A stretch of DNA of 64,000 bases from Streptomyces rubellomurinus (GTDB lineage Bacteria > Actinomycetota > Actinomycetes > Streptomycetales > Streptomycetaceae): the NCBI RefSeq assembly GCF_000961885.1, contig NZ_JZKH01000038.1, positions 1 through 64,000 of the forward strand. The letters are read 5' to 3'. Below, piece by piece: positions 16,185 through 22,660 of this stretch. Within the stretch, counting starts at the first letter, position 1, and each line of letters opens with the position of its first letter. The position numbers were made by a program, and so were the translations under genes. The notes under the pieces were generated by a model. The model saw nothing but the letters and a program-made list of their open reading frames with translations. It did no database searches and was not told the origin of the DNA.

Positions 16185-16403
16185 GTGGACGACCCGGGAC
16201 AGGGGCGGCGGGGCGGTTCTGTTCAGCTCATCGCCGTGGCGCTCGCGTCCGTCGTGTCCGCCGCGGCCTCCCGCGGCCTCTCCGACCGGCCGGGGCTCGT
16301 GGTGAGCACGGCCATCGGAGCGACCGTGGGCGCGGCCGCGCGCTGGTCGCTGTACCGCGTGCGGCTGCGCGACGACCTCGACAGGCACGGGCAGAACCAG
16401 TGA
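16185..16403 (+). CDS. small membrane-associated hypothetical protein
   Basis: This 72-residue protein starts at GTG 16185 with GGGGAGG 7 nt upstream. It has two hydrophobic stretches (VQLIAVALASVVSAAASRGL and GLVVSTAIGATVGAAARWSLY) and a charged tail, RVRLRDDLDRHGQNQ. It lies between the HTH gene and the degenerate tRNA-Ser fragment. No family is recognised. Confidence 0.6.
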   Translation: MDDPGQGRRGGSVQLIAVALASVVSAAASRGLSDRPGLVVSTAIGATVGAAARWSLYRVRLRDDLDRHGQNQ

Positions 16404-16429
16404 ACTCTGCCGGAATGAACCGAGGGGAA

Positions 16430-16484
16430 TGGGAAAACGTGCGGGGACAAACCCTCGCGAATTCGAATCTCGCATTCTCCGCCT
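16430..16484 (+). repeat. degenerate tRNA-Ser 3' fragment (old att remnant)
   Basis: This 55-bp sequence aligns to the 56-bp att repeats with several substitutions and one gap. It keeps ATTCGAATCTCG of the T arm and the acceptor end TTCTCCGCCT. There is no 5' tRNA half and no arm-type repeat nearby. It reads as an older, decayed insertion boundary at the same target and marks the right end of the accessory region. Confidence 0.6.
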
Positions 16485-16490
16485 TCGGCG

Positions 16491-16874
16491 TCAGGCGGGC
16501 TGGTTCCAGGTTGCCATCTGGTCGCGGAAGGTGGGGCAGCTGACGATGTCGGTCTTGCCGCACTGGAGGGCGTGGGTCAGGAGTTGGTGGGCGTGGTCGA
16601 GGTCGATCATGCGCTGTTCGATCTCGGCGATCTTGGCGCGGATCATCGCCTGGCGGCGCGGCTGGTCCTGCTGGAACTCCCGGACCTCGGCCAGGGTCAG
16701 TCCGGCCTGCTGGAACTTGCGCAGCAGCACGATCCGCTCCGCGGCCTGGGGCGGGTAGCGGCGCTGGCCGCTCTGGCGTTCGGGAGCGGGGAGGAGGCCG
16801 TGGCGCTCCCAGAACCGGATGGCCGACGCGGGGACGCCGGTGGTCTCGGCGAGCTGGCCGATCGTCATGCGCAT
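16491..16874 (-). CDS. MerR family transcriptional regulator
   Basis: This 127-residue regulator starts at ATG 16874. The N-terminal MerR helix-turn-helix is MTIGQLAETTGVPASAIRFWERHGLLPAPERQSGQRRYPPQAAERIVLLRKFQQAGLTLAEV, followed by a coiled-coil dimer helix (RAKIAEIEQRMIDLDHAHQLL) and a short C-terminal loop with two Cys (QCGKTDIVSC) that could sense metal, oxidant or an electrophile. It is divergent from the aldolase operon and shares a 112-bp gap containing a perfect palindrome, its likely operator. Confidence 0.88.
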   Translation of the reverse strand: MRMTIGQLAETTGVPASAIRFWERHGLLPAPERQSGQRRYPPQAAERIVLLRKFQQAGLTLAEVREFQQDQPRRQAMIRAKIAEIEQRMIDLDHAHQLLTHALQCGKTDIVSCPTFRDQMATWNQPA

Positions 16875-16895
16875 GGTCCGCCCCTCCTGTCGCTT

Positions 16896-16917
16896 GACTT
16901 GAACCTTAGTTCAAGTC
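16896..16917. promoter_or_regulatory. perfect 9-bp palindrome, MerR operator
   Basis: GACTTGAAC-CTTA-GTTCAAGTC has perfect 9-bp arms and a 4-bp centre. It lies between the divergent MerR gene and the aldolase gene. A TTGACT -35-like hexamer overlaps its left edge on the plus strand, as expected for MerR operators within an over-long spacer. Confidence 0.75.
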
Positions 16918-16985
16918 GCAGAGTTGCCGACACGTGCGGCGGCGGCGAAACGGCCGCCGCCGAGAGGGACTTGGGAGACGTAGAG

Positions 16986-17639
16986 ATGACAGAAGCACCT
17001 GAGGCCCGGCAGCTCGTCGAGGCTGCCCGGCAGCTCTTCGTGGCGGGGGTGATGTCGCACTCCGGGCACGCCAACCTGAGCGTCCGGCTGGATGCCGACC
17101 GCTTCCTGCTCACCCCGGGGTTCGTCCGCGACCTGGAGCCCGATCAGTTGGCGACCGTCAGTGTCGACGGGCAGGTCCTGGCGGGAGAACTGCGCTCCGT
17201 CAGCGCCGAGATCATCACCATGCACGGCGTGGTCTACCGCGCCCGCCCGCACGTGGGCGCGATCATCCACACCCACTCGCCGGCCGCGACGGCCTTCGCG
17301 GTGGCCCACCGGCCGCTGCCGTGCCGCACCGAGCCGATGCTCCGCTTCGGACAGCCCGAGGAGGTGCCGGTGGTGCCGTGGGGGCCGCGCGGTTCGGACG
17401 TGTCGGTCCGGGGCATCGCCGACGTCCTGGAGCGGCGCCCGACGACGGCCGCGGTCCTGCTGGCCAACCACGGGCTGCTGGTGTTCGGCCCGGACGCGGC
17501 GGCGGCCGGTCACCTCGTGGTGGCGATCGAGGAGAGCGCCGAGGCCGAGATCGCCGCCGCGGCGATCGGTGGGGCCGTGGACTTCCCCGCGGGCGCGCTG
17601 GACGCCGTCCGGGCCTCGATCGCTCGGGTGTCGGCATGA
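16986..17639 (+). CDS. class II aldolase/adducin family protein
   Basis: This 217-residue predicted Zn-dependent aldolase or epimerase is of the fuculose-phosphate aldolase type. Motifs are SHSGHANLSVRL near the N-terminus (substrate loop), the metal ligands in IIHTHSPAATAFA and the third His in LLANHGLLVFG. A catalytic Glu is plausible in CRTEPM or SAEIITMHG. The substrate is unknown. The stop overlaps the next start (ATGA), so the CMD-like protein is co-translated. The operon is divergent from MerR and probably under its control. Confidence 0.83.
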   Translation: MTEAPEARQLVEAARQLFVAGVMSHSGHANLSVRLDADRFLLTPGFVRDLEPDQLATVSVDGQVLAGELRSVSAEIITMHGVVYRARPHVGAIIHTHSPAATAFAVAHRPLPCRTEPMLRFGQPEEVPVVPWGPRGSDVSVRGIADVLERRPTTAAVLLANHGLLVFGPDAAAAGHLVVAIEESAEAEIAAAAIGGAVDFPAGALDAVRASIARVSA

Positions 17640-18088
17640 CCGACCGCGGCTTCGCCGAGCGTTCCGAGGCCCTGCGGGACCGCTACCGGACGACGGTCGG
17701 GAGCGTCCCGGCCGCCGTGGAGGACCGCCTGCGGGTGGCGCAGGCCTACGGCCGGCTCCCCACGGAGGAGGCGTTCACGGCCCTGCGCCACATCGTGCTG
17801 GCCGACAACCCGCTCGGCGGGCGGGTGCAACAGCTGGTCCACTTCGGGCAGTTGCTGGCTCTCGGCCGGACGGAACCGGCCCGGATCCACGCCCGGGGAG
17901 CGCTCCACGCGGGCGCCGGCATCGCCGATCTCATCGGAGTCGCCGAGACCGCGCTCATCACCTCGGGCACGCCGGCCTACGCGCTCGGCATCGAGATCGT
18001 CGTCGAACTCCTGCGGGACGGCGACGACGACGGCGACGACTGCGACGGCGGTGACGACGGCAACGGCAACGGCGGGAAAGCCGGCTGA
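17636..18088 (+). CDS. carboxymuconolactone decarboxylase-like protein
   Basis: This 150-residue protein has a helical AhpD/CMD-like fold: HIVLADNPLGGRVQQLVHFGQLLALGRTEPARIHARGALHAGAGIADLIGVAETALITSGTPAYALGIEIVVELL. The CXXC pair of AhpD peroxidases is absent, so it is more likely of the decarboxylase or an unknown CMD branch. The C-terminus is an unusual Asp/Gly/Asn tail (GDDDGDDCDGGDDGNGNGG). It overlaps the aldolase stop by 4 bp. Confidence 0.7.
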   Translation: MTDRGFAERSEALRDRYRTTVGSVPAAVEDRLRVAQAYGRLPTEEAFTALRHIVLADNPLGGRVQQLVHFGQLLALGRTEPARIHARGALHAGAGIADLIGVAETALITSGTPAYALGIEIVVELLRDGDDDGDDCDGGDDGNGNGGKAG

Positions 18089-18089
18089 G

Positions 18090-19154
18090 TCAGGACAGGG
18101 GCTTGGTGAGGCACGCGGTTCCGTCCGTACCGAGGTGCGGGGCCGCCCGGTAGCCCTCGCTCTCGTAGAGGGCGATGTTCCGGGTGCTGCGGGCGCCGGT
18201 GGACAGGACGGCCCGGGAGCAGGCCGGGTCGGCGGCGGCTTCGGCGGCGCGGAGCAGCCAGCGGCCGAGGCCCCGGCCGCGCTGGTCGGGGGCGACGCAG
18301 AGGCGGCCCAGGTGCCAGTCGGGGCCGGTGCGGCGGGCTCGGGCCATGCCCAGGAGGCGGCCGTCGCGCCAGAGGCCGGTGGTGTGCCAGGTCGCGAGCC
18401 AGTCGCGGATCTGCTGCGGCGACTCGTGCAGGGCGGGGACGGCCAGGGTGTCGTTCGCGAGGGCCTCGTCCACCCAGCAGCAGCGCTGCAGGACGGTGAC
18501 CTCGGCCGCGTCGTCGGGGGTGAGCGGCCGTACGTACGAGCCGGCCAGCGGACCGGGCAGGGTTCCGGGGCGTTCGCGTTCGCGCAGGGGGCGCAGGGCG
18601 TGGGCCACCTGGACCAGTTCGTCCAGCATCCCGTGGGCGGTTCCGGCGAGGGCCGGGGCGGGGCGGACCTGCCCGGCCTCCACCGCGTCGCCGAGGCGGA
18701 TCGCGACCGTGGCGGCCAGCGGGACCAGGCGCAGCGTGGTCACGACCTGCTTGGCGTGCTGGACGGCCCGGGTGCCGGCCGAGGTGTTGCCGTAGCTGAC
18801 GAAGCCGATCGGCTTCCAGGCCCACTCCCGGTGGAGGTAGTCCAGCGCGTTCTTCAGCGTCGCCGGCATCCCGTGGTTGTACTCGGGGGTCACCACGAGG
18901 AACCCGTCCGCGGCGTCCGCGATCGCGCTCCACCGCCGGGTGTGCTCGTTCCGGTACGCGCCCGCCGCCGGGTGTTCCTCCTCGTCGAGGAACGGCAGGT
19001 CGAGGTCCCCGAGGGCGAGGGGGACGAGCTCGACGCCGAGTTCGGCGGTCCGGGGCGCGAGCGTTCCGACCAGCCACTCGCCCACGGCGGGCCCGAGGGC
19101 GCCGGGGCGGTTGCTGCAGACGAGGACGAGGACGCGCAGGGTTTTCGTTGACAT
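18090..19154 (-). CDS. NADPH-dependent FMN reductase fused to GNAT acetyltransferase
   Basis: This is a 354-residue two-domain protein. Residues 1-190 are flavodoxin-like NAD(P)H:FMN reductase: VLVLVCSNRPGA, VVTPEYNHGMPATLKNALDYL and SYGNTSAG are the flavin-binding motifs. Residues 205-354 are a GNAT N-acetyltransferase: VRPLTPDDAAEVTVLQRCCWVDE, LCVAPDQRGRGLGRWLLRAAEA (acetyl-CoA loop) and RNIALYESEGYRA. The fusion may couple reduction of a xenobiotic, for example a nitro or quinone group, to acetylation. It is divergent from a MarR gene across a 30-bp gap with a 16-bp inverted repeat. Confidence 0.85.
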   Translation of the reverse strand: MSTKTLRVLVLVCSNRPGALGPAVGEWLVGTLAPRTAELGVELVPLALGDLDLPFLDEEEHPAAGAYRNEHTRRWSAIADAADGFLVVTPEYNHGMPATLKNALDYLHREWAWKPIGFVSYGNTSAGTRAVQHAKQVVTTLRLVPLAATVAIRLGDAVEAGQVRPAPALAGTAHGMLDELVQVAHALRPLRERERPGTLPGPLAGSYVRPLTPDDAAEVTVLQRCCWVDEALANDTLAVPALHESPQQIRDWLATWHTTGLWRDGRLLGMARARRTGPDWHLGRLCVAPDQRGRGLGRWLLRAAEAAADPACSRAVLSTGARSTRNIALYESEGYRAAPHLGTDGTACLTKPLS

Positions 19155-19196
19155 GGAAATGAAATTAGCCGGTAGATTGATTCCATGTCAACGAAA
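19143..19196. promoter_or_regulatory. 16-bp perfect inverted repeat spanning both divergent start codons
   Basis: TTTCGTTGACATGGAA (19143-19158) and TTCCATGTCAACGAAA (19181-19196) are exact reverse complements with a 22-bp centre. Each arm contains the start codon of its gene and encodes the first residues MSTK in both. MarR dimers bound here would cover both starts, giving autoregulation and repression of the reductase-acetyltransferase. Confidence 0.8.
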
Positions 19197-19706
19197 CCGT
19201 CGCCGGACCGGACCCCACCGGTCGGGCCCCCTCCGGACCGGACCCCACCGGACCGGATGACCCCCCGCTGGCTGAGCCCCGACGAGGAGCGCGCGTGGCG
19301 CGCCTTCCGCCGCCTGGTGGTCGCCGTCCAGGCCGGCACGGCGCGGGACCTGGCCGCGATCGGACTCTCCGAGCCCGACTACGAGGTGCTGAGCACGCTG
19401 TCGGAGCGCCCCGGGCACACCAGCACCCTCCACGAACAGGCCGCGAAGATGGACTGGTCGCGCAGCCGCCTGTCCCGGCACGCCACCCGGATGGAGGAGC
19501 GCGGACTGCTGCGGCGCGAGCCGGACCCGGCGGACGGCCGGGGCTGCCTCCTCGTCCTCACCGAGCACGGCTTCGACACGCTCGCCGCCGCGGCCCCCGC
19601 GCACGTCGCCTCCGTGCGCCACCACTTCGTCGACCGGCTCACCGCCGAGGACCTCGCCGCCCTCGAAGGGATCGCCCGCAAGGTGGCGGAGCCCGGCGGC
19701 CGGTGA
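19185..19706 (+). CDS. MarR family transcriptional regulator
   Basis: This 173-residue regulator is read from ATG 19185. A 25-residue Pro-rich extension (TPPVGPPPDRTPPDR) precedes the MarR fold. The winged helix is YEVLSTLSERPGHTSTLHEQAAKMDWSRSRLSRHATRMEERGLLRREPDPADGRGCLLVLTEHG. The protein has four N-terminal residues identical to the divergent gene because both lie in the inverted repeat. It probably represses the divergent FMN reductase-GNAT gene. Confidence 0.86.
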   Translation: MSTKPSPDRTPPVGPPPDRTPPDRMTPRWLSPDEERAWRAFRRLVVAVQAGTARDLAAIGLSEPDYEVLSTLSERPGHTSTLHEQAAKMDWSRSRLSRHATRMEERGLLRREPDPADGRGCLLVLTEHGFDTLAAAAPAHVASVRHHFVDRLTAEDLAALEGIARKVAEPGGR

Positions 19707-19729
19707 CCCGCCCCCGCCGGAGCACGCGC

Positions 19730-19761
19730 GAGGGCCCGACCGGCGTACCGGTCGGGCCCTC
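19730..19761 (+). terminator. strong hairpin terminator (bidirectional position)
   Basis: A 14-bp perfect stem, GAGGGCCCGACCGG / CCGGTCGGGCCCTC with CGTA loop. It lies between the convergent MarR gene and the membrane-protein gene. Confidence 0.85.
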
Positions 19762-19797
19762 GTGTCGCACTCCGCCCGGTCGGGCGGGCCAAGCAGG

Positions 19798-20466
19798 TCA
19801 GACGGCCCGGGCGGCACCCGAGCGGGGGAGGCGGGCGCGGATCGCCCAGGCCGCCGCCGCGAGGGCGAAGCCGTAGACGGACACCAGGCCGTGGCCGTTC
19901 TCCTGGGCGAGCCACATCGCGAGGCCGAGCGCCGGGACGCCGGCGGCCAGGGCGAGTTCCTTGGGGAGTCGGGTGCGGGTCAGGAAGGCGAGGGCGAGGG
20001 TGGCGCCGAGGAAGTAGGTGGCTCCGGAGCTGCCCGCGAAGTTGCGGGGGTCGGTGCTGGGGCCGTCACCGAGGCCGAGCAGGCTGTCGATGCGCCCGGG
20101 CAGCAGGATGCCGGCGAGGAAGAAGCCGAGGGTGAGCGGGCCGCCCCAGTACCACTGGGCGAGGGCGGCGACGGCGGCGAGGGTGAGGAGGTTCCACAGG
20201 CCACCGAAGAGGCCGCCGTTCTGCATGAACACCGAGGTGAACTCGCGCCACCAGCCGGACTTGGCCGGGTCCGCGTCGAGCGCGTCCATGGCGCCGGACC
20301 AGACGAGCTGGAGCAGCACGCCGCCGACCGCGAGCCCGGTCAGGGCGACGGCCGCCCACGGGAGCGGCCGCCCGCGCAGGGTGTCGCGGCCGACCACGCC
20401 GAGACCGCAGTTGACCATCATGACCATCAGCGCGGCCGTGGTCACGTTGAAGACGATCGCCCCCAT
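19798..20466 (-). CDS. integral membrane protein of unknown function
   Basis: This 222-residue protein has about six hydrophobic helices, for example VTTAALMVMMVNCGLGVVG, AAVALTGLAVGGVLLQLVWSG, LWNLLTLAAVAALAQW and ATYFLGATLALAFLT. No transporter motif is recognised. It is divergent from a TetR gene with two large palindromic operators between them, so it is probably the repressor's target and may serve export, resistance or membrane adaptation. Confidence 0.72.
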   Translation of the reverse strand: MGAIVFNVTTAALMVMMVNCGLGVVGRDTLRGRPLPWAAVALTGLAVGGVLLQLVWSGAMDALDADPAKSGWWREFTSVFMQNGGLFGGLWNLLTLAAVAALAQWYWGGPLTLGFFLAGILLPGRIDSLLGLGDGPSTDPRNFAGSSGATYFLGATLALAFLTRTRLPKELALAAGVPALGLAMWLAQENGHGLVSVYGFALAAAAWAIRARLPRSGAARAV

Positions 20467-20491
20467 GACTGGCTCCTCCCCCGGGCTACGG

Positions 20492-20561
20492 CGTTTTCCA
20501 ACACCGTTCGAAAACCTGATGGCGCAAAGCTAGCACAGTTTTCGAACGGTGTTGGAAAACG
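20492..20561. promoter_or_regulatory. two mirrored TetR operators
   Basis: Two 24-bp sequences (20492-20515 and 20538-20561) are perfect reverse complements. Each is itself a near-palindrome with the pattern TTTTCNAAC-NNN-GTTNGAAAA. They lie between divergent membrane-protein and TetR genes, one near each promoter, which is the classic TetR/TetA arrangement. Confidence 0.85.
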
Positions 20562-20577
20562 CGGTACGGTGAGATCC

Positions 20578-21204
20578 ATGAAGCTCACCAAGGACCGCAT
20601 CGTCGACGCGGGCATGGCCGTCTTCGCCGAGTCCGGCTACCAGAACCTGTCCATGCGCCAGGTCGCCGACCGCCTCGACGCCCACGCGGGCAGCCTCTAC
20701 TACCACGTGCGCGGCAAGGACGAACTGCTCGCCCTGATGGCCGACCGGGTCTGCCTCCGGGCGTACGACGCCGGCACCGCGGCCCTGGCCTCCCTGCCGC
20801 CGGCCGCCACCTGGCAGGACCGCGTCCACGCCCAGGCCGCCGCCCTGCGCCTGAGCATCAAGGAGCACCCCGGCGGCGCCCAGCTCCTCGCCGAGAGCCC
20901 CGGCACGCTCAGCACCGGCGCCCTGTCCCTGATGGAGCGCCTGCTGCGCACCCTGCTCGACGCCGGGCTGCCCGCCGACCGCTGCGGCATCGCCGCCGAC
21001 ACCCTGCTCAGCCACGTCACCGGCTTCGTCCTCCAGGAGGAGAACCAGCCCGCCGCGCCGCCGCCCGTCACCGCCGAGCTGTACGCCGAGCTGTGCGAGC
21101 GGTTCCCGCTGCTCATGGGCGGGTCGGTCCCCCGCCTCGACCAGGACGAGAAGTTCACGCGCAGCGTCGACCTGCTCTGCGCCGGCTTCGCGGCGCTCAC
21201 CTGA
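20578..21204 (+). CDS. TetR family transcriptional regulator
   Basis: This 208-residue repressor starts at ATG 20578. The HTH is KDRIVDAGMAVFAESGYQNLSMRQVADRLDAHAGSLYYHVRGKDELLALMADRV, with the Tyr-Tyr-His recognition-helix pattern of TetR-like repressors. The C-terminal domain (about residues 60-208) is helical and contains a likely ligand pocket. It is autoregulated and controls the divergent membrane protein through the mirrored operators. Confidence 0.88.
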   Translation: MKLTKDRIVDAGMAVFAESGYQNLSMRQVADRLDAHAGSLYYHVRGKDELLALMADRVCLRAYDAGTAALASLPPAATWQDRVHAQAAALRLSIKEHPGGAQLLAESPGTLSTGALSLMERLLRTLLDAGLPADRCGIAADTLLSHVTGFVLQEENQPAAPPPVTAELYAELCERFPLLMGGSVPRLDQDEKFTRSVDLLCAGFAALT

Positions 21205-21541
21205 CCGGTCGGGGGCTCGGCGGGACGTTCTGGTTGACGCGGAAGAAGTTGTCCGGGTCGTAGCGGCCCTTGAGGGCGGTCAGCCGCTCGTACGTGGCCG
21301 GGCCGTAGGCCTCCAGGACGCGCTCGCGGCCCTCCCGGCCGAGGAAGTCGACGTACACGCCGCCCGCCGAGAAGGGGTGCAGCCCGGCCCAGAAGCGTCT
21401 GGCCAAGGCGATGTGCGGTTCCGAACGGCCTTGCTCCCAGCCGCTGTTGATGTTGATCAGGTACCGCGCCGCGCGGTGGGTGTAGGCCGCCACGGCCCGG
21501 CGCGGCCGAGTGCGGCCGAGTGCGGCCGGGTGCGGCGCCAC
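21197..21541 (-). pseudogene. remnant of a FAD-linked oxidase (BBE domain only)
   Basis: This frame holds only the C-terminal berberine-bridge domain: YLININSGWEQG, then VYVDFLGREGRERVLEAYGPATYERLTALKGRYDPDNFFRVNQNVPP. The roughly 350-residue FAD-binding part expected upstream is missing; instead there is GC-rich non-homologous sequence. It overlaps the TetR stop by 8 bp in convergent orientation. It is a truncated pseudogene. Confidence 0.8.
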
Positions 21542-21580
21542 CGGGCACGGCCCGGCGCTCGGGTAGGGCCGACACGGATC

Positions 21581-21644
21581 CTAGCGGCGCTAGACATCCG
21601 AGCATCGACACATCTAGCATTGCGTCAGAAGCTAGCGGCGCTAG
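21581..21644. promoter_or_regulatory. two CTAGCGGCGCTAG palindromes
   Basis: CTAGC-GGC-GCTAG occurs at 21581-21593 and 21632-21644, with more CTAG elements between (CTAGAC at 21590, TCTAGCATT at 21613). CTAG is rare in such GC-rich DNA, so two identical 13-bp palindromes 51 bp apart are probably operators for the DUF1772 gene that starts at 21676. Confidence 0.7.
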
Positions 21645-21675
21645 GGGTCGCCGCGGCGGATCCTCGGGAGGGGAC

Positions 21676-22122
21676 ATGCAGAACGCACTGGCCGTCGTCA
21701 CGGTCGTGGTCGTCGGCCTGCTGGTGGGCGTGGAGTTCGCGGTGGCGGTCTTCGTCAACCCGATCGTCGACGGGCTGCCGCACAACGGCGGTCTCGCGGC
21801 ACGCAGCGCGGGGGCCCGGCTGCTCGGCCGGGTGATGCCGTTCTGGTACATCGGCTCGATGGCACTCGGCGCGGCCTGGTCCGCGACGGCCTGGGGCGAC
21901 GGCGGTGCCGGCCTGGTCGCCACCGCCGCCGGACTGCTCGCCCTCAGCGTGCTGATGTCCGTCGCCCTGCTGGTCCCGATCAACTCCCGGGCCGCGCGGT
22001 GGACTCCGGAGAACGCCCCGGCGAACTGGCGCGAGCAGCTCGGCCGTTGGGACCGCCTCCACTACGGGCGGGTCGCCGTCATCGTCACGGCCTTCGTCCT
22101 GCTGGTCGTCGCCCTCGCCTGA
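21676..22122 (+). CDS. DUF1772 / anthrone-oxygenase-like membrane protein
   Basis: This 148-residue protein has four transmembrane helices. Family features are VVGLLVGVEFAVAVFVNPIVDGLP near the N-terminus, RLLGRVMPFWYIGS, VALLVPINSRAARW and the polar segment NWREQLGRWDRLHYGRVAVI near the C-terminus. The family includes fungal anthrone oxygenase-like proteins, but the bacterial function is unknown. A GGAGGGG ribosome-binding site precedes ATG 21676. It is probably controlled by a regulator acting at the CTAGCGGCGCTAG sites. Confidence 0.8.
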   Translation: MQNALAVVTVVVVGLLVGVEFAVAVFVNPIVDGLPHNGGLAARSAGARLLGRVMPFWYIGSMALGAAWSATAWGDGGAGLVATAAGLLALSVLMSVALLVPINSRAARWTPENAPANWREQLGRWDRLHYGRVAVIVTAFVLLVVALA

Positions 22123-22128
22123 CGGGGA

Positions 22129-22164
22129 CGGCAGCAGATCCGGCAGCAGATCCGGCAGCGGGCC
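22129..22164 (+). repeat. 12-bp tandem repeat after the DUF1772 gene
   Basis: CGGCAGCAGATC occurs twice in tandem and is followed by a variant, CGGCAGCGGGCC; weaker copies continue to about 22200. It lies between convergent genes and shows no obvious coding role. Confidence 0.7.
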
Positions 22165-22222
22165 CGGCCGGAAGCCCGGCAGCAGGCTCGACAGCGGGCC
22201 CGGACGCCATCCCGGCCGGCGG

Positions 22223-22660
22223 TCAACTCCGGTGGTAGTACTCCTCGATGGGCGTGCGCGCCTCGGCGAACAGGGCCGGGCCGTCCTGGTCGAGGACCGG
22301 CCAGGCGCCCGATTCCGGGTTGAGCTCGACGAGCTGCTCGGTGGAGAGGGCGTAGACGACCCGGCCGATGCCGGACCGGACGAGGGCGCCGCCGCACATG
22401 CCGCAGGGCTGGCAGCTGGTGTAGAGCGTGCTGCGGGCGGCCACGTCCGGGGCGAGTTCGCGGGCCGCCCAGCGGGCGAGCTTCAGTTCGGGGTGGGCGG
22501 TGATGTCGTCGTCGCGCCGCACGGTGTTGTGGGCCTCGGCGAGGACCGCGCCGTCCGGGCCGGCCAGCAACGAGCCGTACGGGGCGTCGCCCAGGGTGAC
22601 GGCGCGGGCCGCGATGCCGATGGCGGCGCGCAGGAGGGTCTCGTCGGCGGGGGTGATCAT
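22223..22660 (-). CDS. nucleoside deaminase (cytidine/deoxycytidylate deaminase fold)
   Basis: This 145-residue Zn-dependent deaminase has the HPE motif in DITAHPELKLARWAAREL and the PCGMC motif in YTSCQPCGMCGGALVRSGIGRVVYALS. GDAPYGSLLAGPDG is the family substrate-binding start. It resembles guanine deaminase-like bacterial proteins more than TadA; a true tadA lies at 47438. The start overlaps the upstream oxidoreductase stop (ATGA), so they form an operon. Confidence 0.85.
   Translation of the reverse strand: MITPADETLLRAAIGIAARAVTLGDAPYGSLLAGPDGAVLAEAHNTVRRDDDITAHPELKLARWAARELAPDVAARSTLYTSCQPCGMCGGALVRSGIGRVVYALSTEQLVELNPESGAWPVLDQDGPALFAEARTPIEEYYHRS

Noticed and set aside
16430..16484. 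possible third complete tRNA-Ser
   Set aside because: There is no acceptor 5' strand or D arm upstream and the variable arm is damaged; it is only a 3' fragment.
22129..22200. CRISPR-like repeat
   Set aside because: The 12-bp units are adjacent without spacers and decay quickly; no cas gene is near. It is a simple tandem repeat.
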